Assembly: GCA_905234145.1 (NCBI GenBank)
Contig: CAJOGK010000001.1
Span: 1-64,000, forward strand
Direction: 5' to 3'
Source: an uncultured Prevotella sp.
GTDB taxonomy: Bacteria > Bacteroidota > Bacteroidia > Bacteroidales > Bacteroidaceae
Length of the DNA stretch: 64,000 nt
Of the stretch, positions 63,258 through 64,000 are shown piece by piece. A program made the position numbers and the translations under genes. The notes below the pieces were generated by a model that was not told the origin of the DNA, did not search any database, and saw only the letters and a list, made by a program, of their open reading frames with translations. The first letter of the stretch is position 1. Every line of letters starts with the position of its first letter.

Positions 63258-64000
63258 ATGTATAAAATAATCAGAAGTAAATATCTGGCTTCAGAGTCTC
63301 TGCTTAAGCAGATTGTTGGGGCTGTTTTTGAGCATTGGCAGCTTCTGTGGGTACTGTTACTTTTGTTAATTGCCCCATTGCTGACTATGTGGGTAGCACC
63401 TAACATTTTCAATGTTATTATTAATAATTTCTGGTATCAGTTGGCATTCCTAACCATTTTGGTAATGCTAGCGATAGCTGTATGTCGTAAATTGACTGAC
63501 ATCTTTAGTCTACGCAAAAAAGAAATTTGTATTACCTGGTGTCAGATGTCCATTTTGATAGCCGTTGGTATATGGATTATTGGTTTTATGATTATTTTCA
63601 ATACCAAGAGTCATCCCCGTTATGCAGCAGCTCTTGCAGTTATTGGAACATTGACAGCATGGATTTTTCAGGATACAATAAAGGGAGTCGTAGCCTTTAC
63701 TCATTTACGGCTCAATCATCAATTATGCATTGGAGACTGGATAAAAGTTCCTAAATACAATGTAGACGGTGTTGTAACGCGTGTTTCTTTAACGAACGTG
63801 ACCCTTTACAACTGGGATACGACGACGGCATCCATTCCTACAAGTGTCTTGCATTCTGATTATTTCGTAAATCTTCAAAAGATGAGGGATGGTAAAACCT
63901 ACGGGCGCCGAATGTACAAAACGTTTATTTTTGATACAGGTTGGTTCCATTTGTTGTCCGCTGAGGAGGCAGAAGAATTGAGATCGTCAGAAGATATTGT
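63258..64000 (+). CDS. MscS-type mechanosensitive channel (YbdG-like), 3' end outside window
   Basis: The frame is open from the ATG at 63258 (MYKIIRSKYL) to the window end, about 247 codons. Several hydrophobic helices in the first ~150 residues are followed by the pore-lining and beta-domain region: GTLTAWIFQDTIKGVVAF, LCIGDWIKVPKYNVDGVVTR and TLYNWDTTTASIPTSVL, which match the long-form MscS/YbdG group with its NWD motif. Such channels open under membrane tension to release solutes. There is no obvious link to the TIR cluster; its composition returns towards the core type. Confidence 0.87.
   Translation, partial: MYKIIRSKYLASESLLKQIVGAVFEHWQLLWVLLLLLIAPLLTMWVAPNIFNVIINNFWYQLAFLTILVMLAIAVCRKLTDIFSLRKKEICITWCQMSILIAVGIWIIGFMIIFNTKSHPRYAAALAVIGTLTAWIFQDTIKGVVAFTHLRLNHQLCIGDWIKVPKYNVDGVVTRVSLTNVTLYNWDTTTASIPTSVLHSDYFVNLQKMRDGKTYGRRMYKTFIFDTGWFHLLSAEEAEELRSSEDI

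Overview
The window reads as a chromosome segment of a Bacteroidota bacterium, most likely Prevotella or a close relative. The reasons are the TAnnTTTG promoter boxes (several with a TTTG box about 20 bases upstream), the almost complete lack of Shine-Dalgarno sites, an ECF sigma / DUF4974 / STN-domain outer-membrane receptor set, DUF4369 and other lipoproteins, a GH51 arabinofuranosidase beside a pentose-type transporter, and a Bacteroidota-type HU protein. No rRNA, tRNA, CRISPR array or intact insertion sequence was seen.

Bases 1-35,600 are mostly core genome. After the tail of a 4Fe-4S aldo/keto reductase comes a partner-switching block: a SpoIIE-type phosphatase, two RsbW-like kinases and a STAS protein, interleaved with an SLC13 transporter, a short GH13 amylase and the debranching enzyme GlgX. 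Then follow hsp20, mfd (with a frameshift), a dolichyl-phosphate-mannose-type glycosyltransferase, plsC, a metallophosphoesterase, an HU-like protein, the sigma/anti-sigma/receptor set, a stand-alone methionine synthase activation domain, dihydroorotase, a DivIC/FtsB-like protein, dnaX, and a pentose block (histidine kinase, MFS transporter and single receiver on one strand; GH51 and a secreted companion on the other).

Bases 35,600-52,300 form an accessory island. Two paralogous CbxX-type AAA+ ATPases diverge from a 660-base structured intergenic region, each with an unrecognised partner gene. A four-gene operon follows: a membrane VWA protein, a tubulin/FtsZ-superfamily GTPase, an 1175-residue protein with an intact papain-like triad and a membrane hairpin, and a small lipoprotein. 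A patatin lipoprotein, another lipoprotein and a WG-repeat protein close the island. This combination suggests an envelope-associated GTPase/protease machine driven or remodelled by AAA+ ATPases. I do not recognise it as a named system and it is the best candidate here for something undescribed.

Bases 52,500-63,000 are a TIR-rich, defence-like cluster: an unknown protein; a TIR protein fused to a Zn ribbon, a DUF349-like segment and a SEC-C tail; a double-TIR protein; two TIR proteins each carrying fourteen WD40 repeats; a decayed TIR copy; and a RyR-domain protein. Gene remnants and a 71-base direct repeat flanking one TIR-WD40 gene show recent shuffling. The window ends inside an MscS-type channel gene.
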